Positions 17,435 to 26,699 of a stretch of DNA of 64,000 nucleotides are shown here, one piece after another. Where the stretch lies: positions 2,232,001 through 2,296,000 of the forward strand of contig NC_008541.1 in NCBI RefSeq assembly GCF_000196235.1. The letters run 5' to 3'. The notes beneath the pieces are model-generated. The model ran no database searches. It saw nothing but the letters and a program-made list of their open reading frames with translations, and was not told the origin of the DNA. Position 1 is the stretch's first letter; the number at the start of each line of letters is the position of its first letter. Source of the DNA: Arthrobacter sp. FB24 (lineage in GTDB: Bacteria; Actinomycetota; Actinomycetes; Actinomycetales; Micrococcaceae). The position numbers and the translations under genes are program-made.

Positions 17435-18514
17435 ATGCAAAGCAACGAATTCATCCAGTTCTTCGACGGCGGCCTGGAACCGAAGCTCGAAAACCTCGGC
17501 GGCAAGGGTGCCTCCCTGGTCACCATGACCTCCGCCGGCATGCCCGTCCCGCCCGGCTTTGTGGTCACGACGGCGCAGTTCGACACTTTTATGGAGGAAG
17601 CCGGCATCACCCGGCACATCCACCAGCTCCTCGCCGACCTGGACCCAGAGAATATGGGCCAGGTGGACAAGGTCTCTGCCGCCATCCGCGAGGACATCTG
17701 CTCCCGCCCGGTGCCGCAGGCGATGCGTGAACTCACCGTCGGTGCCTACGAGGCCCTGATGTCCCGCTTCGACGCACCCGTCCCGGTGGCCGTGCGTTCC
17801 AGCGCCACCGCGGAAGACCTCCCGGATGCCTCGTTCGCAGGCCAGCAGGACACCTACCTCTGGCTCGCCGGCGTCAAGGCCGTCACCGAGCACATCCGGC
17901 AGTGCTGGGCCTCGCTCTTCACTTCCCGCGCCATCATCTACCGGCTCAAGAACAACATCCCCAACGAAGGCCTCTCCATGGCCGTCGTGGTGCAGAAGAT
18001 GGTCAACGCCCGCGTCTCCGGCGTCGCCATCACCATGGACCCCACCAACGGCGACCGGTCCAAGATCACCATCGACTCCTCCTACGGGGTCGGCGAGATG
18101 GTGGTCTCCGGCCAGGTCACCCCGGACAACATCATGCTGGACAAGGTCACCTTGACTGTCATCTCCGAGCACCTTGGCGACAAGCATGCCGAACTCGTCC
18201 CGGATGCCGTTGCGGGACGGCTGGTGGAGCAGGAGGTCGATGCCGTACGCCGCGGGCGCCGCAGCCTCAGCGACGCCGAGCTCACCGCCGTCGCGCAGAT
18301 GGCCAAGCGTGCGGAGAAGCACTACAAGTGCCCGCAGGACATCGAGTGGGCCCTCGACGCGGACCTGCCCGACGGCGAAAACCTCCTGCTGCTGCAGTCG
18401 CGCCCCGAAACCGTGCACTCCTCCAAGGCATCTATTCACACTGCCCCGCAGCCGGTGGTCTCCGCCGGCTACTTCAGCGGATTCAGTGCCGGCACGCTCA
18501 AGCCGTCCGCCTAA
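17435..18514 (+). CDS. creI: PEP-synthase N-domain-like ATP-grasp subunit, CreI-type
   Basis: 359-residue protein equivalent to only the ATP-binding N-terminal part of PEP synthase/pyruvate phosphate dikinase. Seen: GGKGASLVTM, VAVRSSATAEDLPDASFAGQ, SGVAITMDP and the end of the domain at DIEWAL...LLLQSRPET. The phosphohistidine and PEP domains are missing here; a phosphohistidine domain is on the next gene. This split is known from phenylphosphate synthase and from the CreH/CreI pair of the 4-cresol pathway, where ATP phosphorylates the phenolic hydroxyl. I infer that this subunit uses ATP to phosphorylate the His of its partner. The I/H naming follows gene order only. Confidence 0.85.
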   Translation: MQSNEFIQFFDGGLEPKLENLGGKGASLVTMTSAGMPVPPGFVVTTAQFDTFMEEAGITRHIHQLLADLDPENMGQVDKVSAAIREDICSRPVPQAMRELTVGAYEALMSRFDAPVPVAVRSSATAEDLPDASFAGQQDTYLWLAGVKAVTEHIRQCWASLFTSRAIIYRLKNNIPNEGLSMAVVVQKMVNARVSGVAITMDPTNGDRSKITIDSSYGVGEMVVSGQVTPDNIMLDKVTLTVISEHLGDKHAELVPDAVAGRLVEQEVDAVRRGRRSLSDAELTAVAQMAKRAEKHYKCPQDIEWALDADLPDGENLLLLQSRPETVHSSKASIHTAPQPVVSAGYFSGFSAGTLKPSA

Positions 18515-18583
18515 CACCCGTTTTTGCCGTTCGTCCGCTCCATCACCCAGGCTCAACGCCGAGCCCGTATTGAAAGGACCGCC

Positions 18584-20452
18584 ATGTCCCTGAAGTCCTT
18601 CCCCAAACCCTCCGAGCTTGCGGTCCCCGCCGGCGCCGAGGGCTGGGAAAAGATCTACCCCTATTACCTGGTCTTCCAGGACAAGCTCAAGGAACAGGAA
18701 GACGCCAAGTTCTGGTTCTGCGACAGCCAGCACTGGCCCACCGTCTTCAAGCCCTTCGAGACCATCGGCGGAGAATTCGCTGTCAAGTGCCTGGGCCAGT
18801 ACAACGCCCGGCACCTGATGATCCCCAACGCCAACGGCATCGAATTCCGGGTGCACCTGGGATACCTCTACATGTCGCCCATTCCGGTGCCGGAGGACCA
18901 GATCGCCGCCCGCGTGCCCCTGTTCGAACAGCGCGTGGGGCACTACTTCCAGAACTGGGACAAGCTCCTCAAGCAGTGGCACGTCAAGGTCAAGGGCACC
19001 ATCGACGAGATGGAAACCATCTCCTTCCCCGGACTCCCGGACATGGTCCCGATGGAGGACATCCTCTCCGGAAAGGGCAAGGACGGCTCGGAGAAGCTGC
19101 TGGAGAGCTACGACCGGCTGATCCAGCTGGCCTATCAGAACTGGCAGTACCACTTCGAGTTCCTCAACCTCGGCTACATCGCTTACCTGGACTTCTTCAA
19201 CTTCTGCAAGCAGGTCTTTCCCAACATCCCGGACCAGTCCATCGCCACCATGGTGCAGGGTGTGGACATGGAACTCTTCCGCCCGGACGACGAGCTCAAG
19301 CAGCTCGCCAAACTCGCCGTCGAACTGGGGCTGCAGCCGCATTTCAGCAACACGGACGACGTCGACGCCACCTTGCGTGCCATCGCGGCGACCCCCGGCG
19401 GGGACCGCTGGACGGCCCAGTACGAGGCTGCCAAGGACCCGTGGTTCAACTTCACCGTGGGCAACGGCTTCTACGGCCACGACAAGTATTGGAACGAACA
19501 CCAGGAAATCCCGCTCGGCTACATCGCGGACTACATCCGCCGCGTGGACGAGGGCCAGGAGATCATGCGCCCGATCGAGGCCCTGATCATCGAGCGTGAC
19601 CGCATCATCGAGGAATACCGGGATCTGCTGGAAGGCGAAAACCAGGCGCTCTTCGACGCCAAGCGCGGGCTTGCCGCCACCGCCTACCCGTACGTGGAGA
19701 ACCACAACTTCTACATCGAGCACTGGACCATGGGCGTCTTCTGGCGCAAGATTCGCGAACTCAGCCGCATGATGCAGGCCGAGGGCTTCTGGACCGAACC
19801 GGACGACCTGCTCTACCTGGGCCGCAACGAGGTCCGCGACGCGCTCTTCGACCTGGTCACCGGCTGGGGTGTCGGCGCCAAACCGATCGGCCCGGACTAC
19901 TGGCCGGAGGAGATCGAACGCCGCCGCGGGATCGTGGACGCGCTCAAGACCGCCCGGCCCGCCCCCGCCCTGAACACCCCGCCGGAAATCATCACCGAAC
20001 CCTTCACCCGGATGCTCTGGGGCATCACCACGGAACAGGTCCAGCAGTGGCTGGGCGCAGGCGAGGCCGTCGAAGGCGGCGGCCTGCGCGGCATGGCCGC
20101 CTCGCCCGGCGTCGTGGAAGGCCTGGCCCGCGTGGTCACCGATGCGGACCAGCTCTCCGAGGTGCAACAGGGCGAGATCCTGGTCGCCACGGTCACCGCG
20201 CCGTCCTGGGGCCCGATCTTCGGCAAGATCAAGGCCACGGTCACGGACATTGGCGGCATGATGAGCCACGCGGCCATCGTGTGCCGCGAGTACGGCCTCC
20301 CGGCCGTGACCGGCACCGGCTCGGCGTCCACCACCATCAAGACCGGCCAGCGGCTGCGGGTGGACGGCACCAAGGGCACGGTCCAGATCCTCGACGCCGA
20401 AGACGAACTGGTCGTCGCAGGACCGGGCGCGCACAGTCACAGCCATGTCTGA
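18584..20452 (+). CDS. creH: Alkylphenol phosphotransferase subunit with phosphohistidine domain, CreH-type
   Basis: 622-residue partner of the preceding ATP-grasp protein. The long N-terminal part (about 1-490) is rich in Trp/Tyr and probably holds the phenol site. The C-terminal 120 residues are a PEP-utiliser mobile domain with TDIGGMMSHAAIVCREYGLP, making His562 the predicted phosphocarrier. The ATG at 18584 is chosen over an upstream in-frame start at 18524 because the latter lies in the spacer and breaks the alignment with a normal N-terminus. Its stop overlaps the next gene's ATG by eight bases. Expected reaction: ATP-driven phosphorylation of 4-cresol or a related alkylphenol. Confidence 0.85.
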   Translation: MSLKSFPKPSELAVPAGAEGWEKIYPYYLVFQDKLKEQEDAKFWFCDSQHWPTVFKPFETIGGEFAVKCLGQYNARHLMIPNANGIEFRVHLGYLYMSPIPVPEDQIAARVPLFEQRVGHYFQNWDKLLKQWHVKVKGTIDEMETISFPGLPDMVPMEDILSGKGKDGSEKLLESYDRLIQLAYQNWQYHFEFLNLGYIAYLDFFNFCKQVFPNIPDQSIATMVQGVDMELFRPDDELKQLAKLAVELGLQPHFSNTDDVDATLRAIAATPGGDRWTAQYEAAKDPWFNFTVGNGFYGHDKYWNEHQEIPLGYIADYIRRVDEGQEIMRPIEALIIERDRIIEEYRDLLEGENQALFDAKRGLAATAYPYVENHNFYIEHWTMGVFWRKIRELSRMMQAEGFWTEPDDLLYLGRNEVRDALFDLVTGWGVGAKPIGPDYWPEEIERRRGIVDALKTARPAPALNTPPEIITEPFTRMLWGITTEQVQQWLGAGEAVEGGGLRGMAASPGVVEGLARVVTDADQLSEVQQGEILVATVTAPSWGPIFGKIKATVTDIGGMMSHAAIVCREYGLPAVTGTGSASTTIKTGQRLRVDGTKGTVQILDAEDELVVAGPGAHSHSHV

Positions 20453-21242
20453 TGCATCGATGACCCCTACAGACGATGCAAGTTCGGGCCAAAGCGGGAA
20501 CCCTGACCGCACCGTCCTGATCACCGGTGCCGCCGGCGGCCTGGGCCGGGCGTTCGCGCTCGGCTTCGGCCGCCGCGGCTACCGCGTTGCGGTGGCGGAC
20601 GTGAACCTCGACGGCGCGGAGGAAACGGCCCAGCTGGTCCTGGACACCGGGGCCGACGCGGCAGCCTTCCACGCCGACGTCACCAGCGTCGCCTCCACCG
20701 AGGCCCTCGCGAAAAGCTGCGCGGAGTTCGGCAACGGGAGCATCGACGTCGTGCTTAACAACGCCGCGGTGTACGCGGGGGTGACCCGCAGCCCGTTCGA
20801 GGACATCGACCCGGCCGAATGGGACCTGGTGATGAACGTCAACCTCAAGGGCCCCTGGCTCGTCACCCGGGCCGCCAGCCCGTACCTGCCCGGGGGCGGG
20901 CGCGTCATCAACCTCTCCAGCGCCACGATCTTCAGCGGCTCGGAGCAGTGGCTGCACTACGTCGCCTCCAAGGGCGGTGTGGTGGCCCTGACCCGGGTAA
21001 TGGCCAAGGAACTGGGCCGGCGGGGGATCACAGTCAACGCGATTGCCCCCGGTTTCACCCTCACCGAGGCCAGCTACGGGCTGATGGAGAACGCCGAGAA
21101 CTATGGTGTGGACCGGGGCGCCATCAAGCGCGCCAGCCAGCCGGAGGACATTGTGGGCGCGGCGCTCTTCCTGGCCGGGCCGGACAGTTCCTACTACACC
21201 GGCCAGACCATGGTGGTCGACGGCGGCCGCCAGTTCATCTGA
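20445..21242 (+). CDS. creG: Short-chain dehydrogenase, CreG-type hydroxybenzyl alcohol dehydrogenase
   Basis: 265-residue NAD(P)-dependent SDR. The cofactor motif TGAAGGLG follows an 18-residue polar tail. NNAAVY, the catalytic Ser in INLSSATIF and the Y172-x3-K176 pair (YVASK) complete the active site, so it should be active. It overlaps creH by eight bases. In the cre pathway this step oxidises 4-hydroxybenzyl alcohol to the aldehyde. Position between the phosphotransferase and the electron-transfer genes is the same as in the known cluster. Confidence 0.85.
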   Translation: MSDASMTPTDDASSGQSGNPDRTVLITGAAGGLGRAFALGFGRRGYRVAVADVNLDGAEETAQLVLDTGADAAAFHADVTSVASTEALAKSCAEFGNGSIDVVLNNAAVYAGVTRSPFEDIDPAEWDLVMNVNLKGPWLVTRAASPYLPGGGRVINLSSATIFSGSEQWLHYVASKGGVVALTRVMAKELGRRGITVNAIAPGFTLTEASYGLMENAENYGVDRGAIKRASQPEDIVGAALFLAGPDSSYYTGQTMVVDGGRQFI

Positions 21243-21301
21243 CCGCCCCTTTTCACTCAACATCCCGCTTTCAACCCCGAGTCCAACCCTAAGGAGGACC
21301 A

Positions 21302-21622
21302 ATGCCAACGGTCCATTTCACCGATGCCGCAGGCGCTGTCCGCGACGTCCAGGGCAATCCCGGCGATTCCGTCATGGAGACCGCGGTGCGCAACGGCGTC
21401 CCCGGCATCGTGGCCGAATGCGGCGGATCGCTGTCCTGTGCCACCTGCCATGTGTTCGTCCGCGAGGACTGCCTCGCCCAGCTTCCGCCGATGGAGGACA
21501 TGGAGGACGAGATGCTCTACGGCACCGCAGTGGACCGCGAGGACAACTCGCGGCTGTCCTGCCAGCTCCGGCTGACCGACGAGCTCGAACTGTTCGTCAC
21601 CACGCCGGAAACCCAGGTGTAG
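21302..21622 (+). CDS. creF: [2Fe-2S] ferredoxin, CreF-type
   Basis: 106-residue ferredoxin of the adrenodoxin/putidaredoxin type that carries electrons from the reductase to the P450. Cluster ligands are Cys40, Cys46, Cys49 and Cys87 (C-x5-C-x2-C-x37-C). An AAGGAGG site precedes the ATG. Its stop lies two bases before the reductase ATG. Size, cluster spacing and neighbours all fit a class I bacterial P450 electron chain. Confidence 0.92.
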   Translation: MPTVHFTDAAGAVRDVQGNPGDSVMETAVRNGVPGIVAECGGSLSCATCHVFVREDCLAQLPPMEDMEDEMLYGTAVDREDNSRLSCQLRLTDELELFVTTPETQV

Positions 21623-21624
21623 CG

Positions 21625-22932
21625 ATGGGCGCCCACACTGCCGAGCAGCCGGCTCCCGTTACGGACCTCAGCGTCCCCACCCGCACGGGCCTGCTGATCA
21701 TCGGCGCCAGCCAGTCCGGTGTCCAGCTCGCGGTTTCCCTCCGTGCGCTCGGCTTCGACGAGCACATCACCCTGCTCGGCGACGAGGACCACCGCCCCTA
21801 CCAGCGCCCGGCCCTGTCCAAGGAGTTCCTGCAGGGCACGGTGGAGAGCGAATCCCTGATCTTCCGCTCCAACGAGTACTGGGCCGAACACAACGTGGAC
21901 CTGGTCAAGGGCGAATACATCGTCAGGATCGACAAGGAGGCCGACGGCTCCGGCGTGGCGCACTCATCCTCCGGCAAGCAGTTCCCCTTCAAACGGCTGG
22001 CCCTCACCGTGGGCGCCCGCGCCCGGAAACTGGAGATCGAGGGCGGGGATCTTGACGGCGTGCTCTACTTGCGAAACGCTGACGACGCCCTGGCGCTCAA
22101 GGCCAGGGTGGGGGACGCGCAGGACGTTGTGGTGATCGGCGGCGGGTTCATCGGCCTCGAAGCTGCGTCCAGCCTGCAGAAGATGGGCAAGAACGTCACA
22201 GTGCTGGAGTTCGGCCCCCGGCTCGTTGGCCGGGCCGTGGGTGAGGAAACCGCCGAGTATTTCCTGCAGGCACACCGGTCCCGGGGCCTGGACATCCGGC
22301 TGAATACCAGCGCCAGGCGCTTCACCGGGGCCGACGGCGGAACTTCAGTTGCCGCCGTCGAACTCCAGGACGGCACTGTGCTGCCCGCGCAGATAGTGCT
22401 GGTGGGCATCGGTGTCATCCCCAACACCCAACTCGCCGAACAGCTCGGCCTGACCGTGGACAACGGGATCGTCGTGGACCGCTTCGCGCTGGCCTCGGAC
22501 GGCACCACGGTGGCGATCGGAGACTGCGCCAATATGCCCAACCCCGTGCCCGGCTCGGAACCCGGCGAGCGGATCCGGCTGGAGAGCGTCAACAACGCCA
22601 TCGAACACGCCAAGGTGGCCGCCTACTCACTCACCGGCCGGCGGGAAGAATACGCCGGCATCCCGTGGTTCTGGTCCAACCAGGCCGACCTCAAACTCCA
22701 GATCGCCGGACTCTGCAACGGCTATGACCGGACCGTGCTGCGGCGGGACGAGGAACGCGGGAAATTCAGCGTCCTTTACTACCGCCAGGGCCAGGTCATC
22801 GCCGCGGACTGCGTCAATGCGCCGCTGGACTTCATGGCCGTGAAAAACGCCCTGGCCAAGGGGCAGAACATCCCCGCCGACGCCGCCGCGGACCCGGCCA
22901 CCCCCCTCAAAACGATCACCACGGACAGCTAG
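21625..22932 (+). CDS. creE: Ferredoxin reductase, CreE-type
   Basis: 435-residue FAD- and NAD(P)H-dependent reductase that feeds the ferredoxin. The FAD fold is LLIIGASQSGVQ (about 24-35), with GASxSG in place of GxGxxG. The pyridine-nucleotide fold is VVIGGGFIGLEAASSL. The FAD-contacting VAIGDCA motif lies further on. A longer reading frame from 21103 runs through the SDR and ferredoxin genes and is rejected; the ATG at 21625 with AGGTG upstream fits. It is followed 30 bases later by the phosphohydrolase. Confidence 0.92.
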   Translation: MGAHTAEQPAPVTDLSVPTRTGLLIIGASQSGVQLAVSLRALGFDEHITLLGDEDHRPYQRPALSKEFLQGTVESESLIFRSNEYWAEHNVDLVKGEYIVRIDKEADGSGVAHSSSGKQFPFKRLALTVGARARKLEIEGGDLDGVLYLRNADDALALKARVGDAQDVVVIGGGFIGLEAASSLQKMGKNVTVLEFGPRLVGRAVGEETAEYFLQAHRSRGLDIRLNTSARRFTGADGGTSVAAVELQDGTVLPAQIVLVGIGVIPNTQLAEQLGLTVDNGIVVDRFALASDGTTVAIGDCANMPNPVPGSEPGERIRLESVNNAIEHAKVAAYSLTGRREEYAGIPWFWSNQADLKLQIAGLCNGYDRTVLRRDEERGKFSVLYYRQGQVIAADCVNAPLDFMAVKNALAKGQNIPADAAADPATPLKTITTDS

Positions 22933-22962
22933 CCAGCCGGCCGGCCCACCCGAAGGAGCATT

Positions 22963-23751
22963 ATGACCACCCCCAAGACCCCGGTTGCCGACCCCGGCAC
23001 CGCGAGCCAGGATTCCCTCGACATCGTGTCCGGCGACCCGGCAGCAGACAATCCGGCGGCAGGCAGTCCCGCTGCTGCCCGCTTTGCCGCCGCGTACCCG
23101 GTCCGCCCCGTGCCGGCACCGGGACCGGTGGACACCGCCCCGATCGCCACGACACCGGCAGCGCTCCAGGAACTTGACGGGCTCTGGAAGGCCGTGGTGC
23201 ACGAGACCCGTACCCGCGGCAACGACATCCACCTGCCGATCTCACTCGCTTTCGCCGAGCGGCTCTGCCGCGCCTACCCCGAGGCCGACGCCGAGCTGGT
23301 CCGGGTGGCCACGTTGCTGCACGACACCGGCTGGGCCCATGTAGATGAATCCCGCATTATCTCCGAGGGCTTTGCGGGGGACTGGCGCAAGGCCGCCATC
23401 CGCTTCGAACACGAGAAGCAGGGCTGCGACGTCGCCCGCCGGGTGCTGCCGGGCCTGGGCTATTCCGAGGCATTCATTGAGCGCGTCTGCGAGATCATCG
23501 ACGGCCACGACACCCGCCCGGTGGCACAGTCGCTGGAGGACGCACTGATGCGCGACGCCGACCGGCTGTGGCGCTTCGACCAGGCGGGGATTGCCCTGGC
23601 CTCCTCCTGGTTCAAGATGGACCCGGCCACCTACACGGACCGCCTAACCGCGGAAATCGTGCCCGAGCTCATCACCCAGGCCGCCCACGACATGGCGGCC
23701 GCCGATCTGAACCGCTCCACCGCCCTGCTCAAGACGGCAGTGATCCGATGA
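22963..23751 (+). CDS. creD: HD-domain phosphohydrolase, CreD-type
   Basis: 262-residue metal-dependent phosphohydrolase. The HD core shows LLHDTGW with His120-Asp121; an earlier His (HLPIS, about 90) and later HDTRP and DADRLW supply further metal ligands. The first 65 residues are a Pro/Ala-rich extension of low complexity. In the cre pathway this enzyme removes the temporary phosphate from 4-hydroxymethylphenyl phosphate after P450 oxidation. AAGGAG precedes the ATG, and the stop overlaps the aldehyde dehydrogenase start by four bases (ATGA). Confidence 0.85.
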   Translation: MTTPKTPVADPGTASQDSLDIVSGDPAADNPAAGSPAAARFAAAYPVRPVPAPGPVDTAPIATTPAALQELDGLWKAVVHETRTRGNDIHLPISLAFAERLCRAYPEADAELVRVATLLHDTGWAHVDESRIISEGFAGDWRKAAIRFEHEKQGCDVARRVLPGLGYSEAFIERVCEIIDGHDTRPVAQSLEDALMRDADRLWRFDQAGIALASSWFKMDPATYTDRLTAEIVPELITQAAHDMAAADLNRSTALLKTAVIR

Positions 23752-25268
23752 CCGCGGCCACGCACGACGCTCCCGCTGTGGCCGCCCGTGCCGGGCTCAA
23801 GTTGCCGTATACGCACGTGGGGGACATCTTCGTCGACGGTGCCTGGACCCCGGCACGCGGCACCGGCCGCAACCCGGTCACCGATCCCGCCACGGGCGAG
23901 GTCTGGGGCTCCGTTCCGGACGGATCCCCTGAAGACGTCGACGCCGCCGTCGGCTCCGCCCGCAGGGCTTTCGACGACGGCATGTGGCCGCGGCTGACGC
24001 CGTCCGAGCGGGCGGCGTACCTGCTGCGCATCGCCGAGGAAGTGGAGAAGCGCGCCGAGGAGCTCTCGCTGACGAACACCCGGGAGAACGGCTCGCCGGT
24101 CTCGGAATCCGCGGGGGCCGCGGCCAACGCCGCGGGCATCTTCCGGTACTTCGCCACCCTCGCCGGTTACCTTGAACGCGAGGACGTGCGGGCTTTCCCC
24201 CAGGGCGGCGGCGAGTCCGTGGTCCGACGCGAACCAATCGGTGTGTGCGCGCTGATCGCGCCCTGGAACTTCCCGATCAACCTCGTCGTGATCAAGCTGG
24301 CTCCGGCGCTGCTGGCCGGCTGTACCGTGGTGATCAAGCCGGCGTCGCCAACGCCGCTCTCGCTCCGGGTGATCATCGACGCCGTGGCCGCGGCCGGCGT
24401 CCCGGCCGGCGTCGTCAACCTGGTGACCGGCTCCGGCCGGCTGGGGGACTCCCTGGTGAAGCACCCGGGCGTGGACAAGGTCGCCTTCACCGGTTCCACC
24501 CCGGTCGGCCGGAAGATCGCGGCGGCCTGCGGCGAACTGCTGCGCCCTGTCACGCTGGAGTTGGGCGGAAAGTCAAGCGCAATCGTGCTGCCGGACGCGG
24601 ACCTGGACGCGATGTCCAAGGTGCTGATCCGGTCCTCGATGCGCAACACCGGGCAGACCTGCTACATCTCCACCCGGATCCTGGCCCCCGCCAGCCGTTA
24701 CGAGGAAGTGGTGGACATGGTCACCAGCACCATCGCCGCCGGCAAGCAGGGAGACCCGCTGGATCCGGATACGGTCTTTGGCCCGTGCGCCACCGAGTCG
24801 CAGTATAGGACCGTGCTGGAGTACGTGGAATCGGGTCTGGCCGAAGGCGCCCGCGCCACCACCGGCGGACGTGCGGCGTCACTGGGAGGCGGACTCGAAG
24901 GCGGGTACTTCGTGGAACCGACCGTGTTCGCCGACGTCACCCCGGAGATGCGGATCTCCCGGGAGGAGATTTTCGGCCCGGTCATCTGCATCCTGAAGTA
25001 CAACGACGCCGGCGGCAGCGCTGATGAGGCCGTGGAGTTGGCGAACAACACCGAGTTCGGTCTGGGCGGCCTGGTGTTCGGCGCAGACCCGGAAGCGGCG
25101 CTGGCCGTGGCGGACCGGATGGACACCGGCTCGGTAGGCATCAACTTTTTCGCCTCCAACCACGCCGCGCCCTTCGGCGGACGTCACGATTCCGGCCTCG
25201 GCACCGAGTACGGCGTCGAGGGCCTCAACGCCTACCTGAGCTACAAATCCATTCACCGGAAGGTGTAG
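23748..25268 (+). CDS. creC: Aldehyde dehydrogenase, CreC-type
   Basis: 506-residue NAD(P)-dependent aldehyde dehydrogenase. Catalytic Cys305 is in NTGQTCYIS and general-base Glu271 in LELGGKS. The PWNFPINL cofactor segment and the FTGSTPVG motif are intact. A longer frame from 23568 runs back through the HD gene and is rejected. It ends the cluster; the expected reaction is 4-hydroxybenzaldehyde to 4-hydroxybenzoate, which would then enter the protocatechuate route encoded elsewhere. Confidence 0.88.
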   Translation: MTAATHDAPAVAARAGLKLPYTHVGDIFVDGAWTPARGTGRNPVTDPATGEVWGSVPDGSPEDVDAAVGSARRAFDDGMWPRLTPSERAAYLLRIAEEVEKRAEELSLTNTRENGSPVSESAGAAANAAGIFRYFATLAGYLEREDVRAFPQGGGESVVRREPIGVCALIAPWNFPINLVVIKLAPALLAGCTVVIKPASPTPLSLRVIIDAVAAAGVPAGVVNLVTGSGRLGDSLVKHPGVDKVAFTGSTPVGRKIAAACGELLRPVTLELGGKSSAIVLPDADLDAMSKVLIRSSMRNTGQTCYISTRILAPASRYEEVVDMVTSTIAAGKQGDPLDPDTVFGPCATESQYRTVLEYVESGLAEGARATTGGRAASLGGGLEGGYFVEPTVFADVTPEMRISREEIFGPVICILKYNDAGGSADEAVELANNTEFGLGGLVFGADPEAALAVADRMDTGSVGINFFASNHAAPFGGRHDSGLGTEYGVEGLNAYLSYKSIHRKV

Positions 25269-25387
25269 GAGGGCAGCGGGGTCAGGTTTCATTCAGCCGG
25301 GCCGGGGATAATTAGACGAGGCGCGGCGCCCGGGATCATCGCTGGCGCGCGGAAACGAAATCATCCAGAGGGAACTGCGGAGGTCAT

Positions 25388-26542
25388 TTGGCGTTGCTAG
25401 TTGATGGAACAGTCGGGACGGCTGCCGGGCAAAGTGCCGGGCAGACCGCCCGGCAAAGTGCCGGGCGGCAAAGGCTGGACGGATTGGACGTGCTCCGCGG
25501 TGCGGCCGTCGGTGCGGTGCTGTTGGGACATTCGTGGCCGGGTGTATTTCAAGGTGCGGGCATTGTCGGCGTGATCGTCTTCTTCGTCCTGAGCGGCTAC
25601 TTGATAACAGGAGTGCTGCTGAGGGACATCGAACGGCACCGCAAAGTCCGCTACGGCCGTTTCTATGCGCATCGGGCGTTCCGGCTGTTACCGGCGCTCA
25701 TCGCCTTCCTTGGCGTCTACGCCATCGTTGAATTGACAGCTGACGTCCTGGGGGATCGATCGAAGGGCATCATCGGCTATACCCTCCTCGCCGGTTTCGG
25801 CTACCTGAAAGACCTGCCGCTGCCTTTTGACGTGAGCATGGCAATCGGACCGCTCTGGACGCTGGCGGTGGAGGAACAGTTTTACCTGATCTGGCCGGCA
25901 CTGCTGGTGCTTGCGCTGCGGAGGAACCGCCAAGGACAGCTGGTCGGCTGGTCTGCAGCCGTGGTCTTCTCCCTGATGACGGCGAGCGTCCTGGCCATGC
26001 TGATCCTGGCTCCGCACCTTCACTCCCTCGTGTACGCCCTTCCCACGACGTGGGGCCTCGGGCTGATCATCGGCTCGGCACTGCGCCTCTACAGGGTCCG
26101 GATGTTCAGCTGGTTCTCGGGCCGGCGGCCCAGGCGGCTGGCCTTGCCGGGCGCTGTCCTTGTCCTCGCAGCCCTGGTGTTCTTTCCCAGGGCCAACGAG
26201 TCGCCGGCCTTCTTCTTTGTCGGAGGTCCGCTGGCCATGGCTGCCGCGGCCGTGCTGGTGGTGCTGGCCGCCTCCCGTTCGCAAGTGATGCCCCGATGGA
26301 CGCGCCCGCTGCAGATGCTTGGCACTGTTTCCTACGCGGCGTACCTCTGGAACTATGTGGTCATTCTCTGGCTCAACGGCGGATCCACAGCCGACTTGCC
26401 GCCGCTGGTAGCAGTGTCGGCAATCCTGCTGACACTGCTTGTGGCGGTCATCAGCTGGTGCACGGTCGAAAAGCTGGGGCGCGCGGGGCGCGACCGCTTC
26501 GACAGGTACTGCGCGGCCAGGGCCGGCGCGGGGTCCCGATGA
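25388..26542 (+). CDS. Acyltransferase-3 family membrane protein (OafA/YrhL-type)
   Basis: 384-residue integral membrane O-acyltransferase. The family landmarks are present: RLDGLDVLRGAAVGAVLLGH, then FFVLSGYLIT and RFYAHRAFRLLPAL near residue 100, and about ten hydrophobic segments. The start is TTG (25388-25390) with GGAGG four to five bases upstream. Residues 10-25 come from an internal direct repeat (CCGGCAAAGTGCCGGGC, twice) that encodes a Gly/Gln/Ala stretch. It probably O-acylates a cell-surface sugar; the acceptor is unknown. It is not part of the cre cluster, being 119 bases away with its own leader. Confidence 0.85.
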   Translation: MALLVDGTVGTAAGQSAGQTARQSAGRQRLDGLDVLRGAAVGAVLLGHSWPGVFQGAGIVGVIVFFVLSGYLITGVLLRDIERHRKVRYGRFYAHRAFRLLPALIAFLGVYAIVELTADVLGDRSKGIIGYTLLAGFGYLKDLPLPFDVSMAIGPLWTLAVEEQFYLIWPALLVLALRRNRQGQLVGWSAAVVFSLMTASVLAMLILAPHLHSLVYALPTTWGLGLIIGSALRLYRVRMFSWFSGRRPRRLALPGAVLVLAALVFFPRANESPAFFFVGGPLAMAAAAVLVVLAASRSQVMPRWTRPLQMLGTVSYAAYLWNYVVILWLNGGSTADLPPLVAVSAILLTLLVAVISWCTVEKLGRAGRDRFDRYCAARAGAGSR

Positions 26543-26699
26543 GGTCACATCGAGTACGTCGCCGGGGCGCAGTGGTGCAGCGGGGAGTGGCCGGCAGGCC
26601 TGGCCGACGCGGCACTCTGGCCCGTCTTGTACCGGCCAGCCCCGTCCTTGGAAACAGGTGCAGGGAGTAGGGTTTGCCATAGTCGACGAAGGAGTCAAC

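Noticed and set aside
17264..20524. 1086-residue open frame on the minus strand opposite the creI/creH genes
   Set aside because: High-GC codon bias on the true strand keeps the antisense frame open. It has a repetitive Val/Asp/Glu/Leu composition, no motif and no ribosome site.
25430..25475. Direct repeats CCGGCAAAGTGCCGGGC considered as a REP-type element
   Set aside because: They lie inside the start of the acyltransferase gene and keep its frame, so an in-gene duplication is the simpler view.
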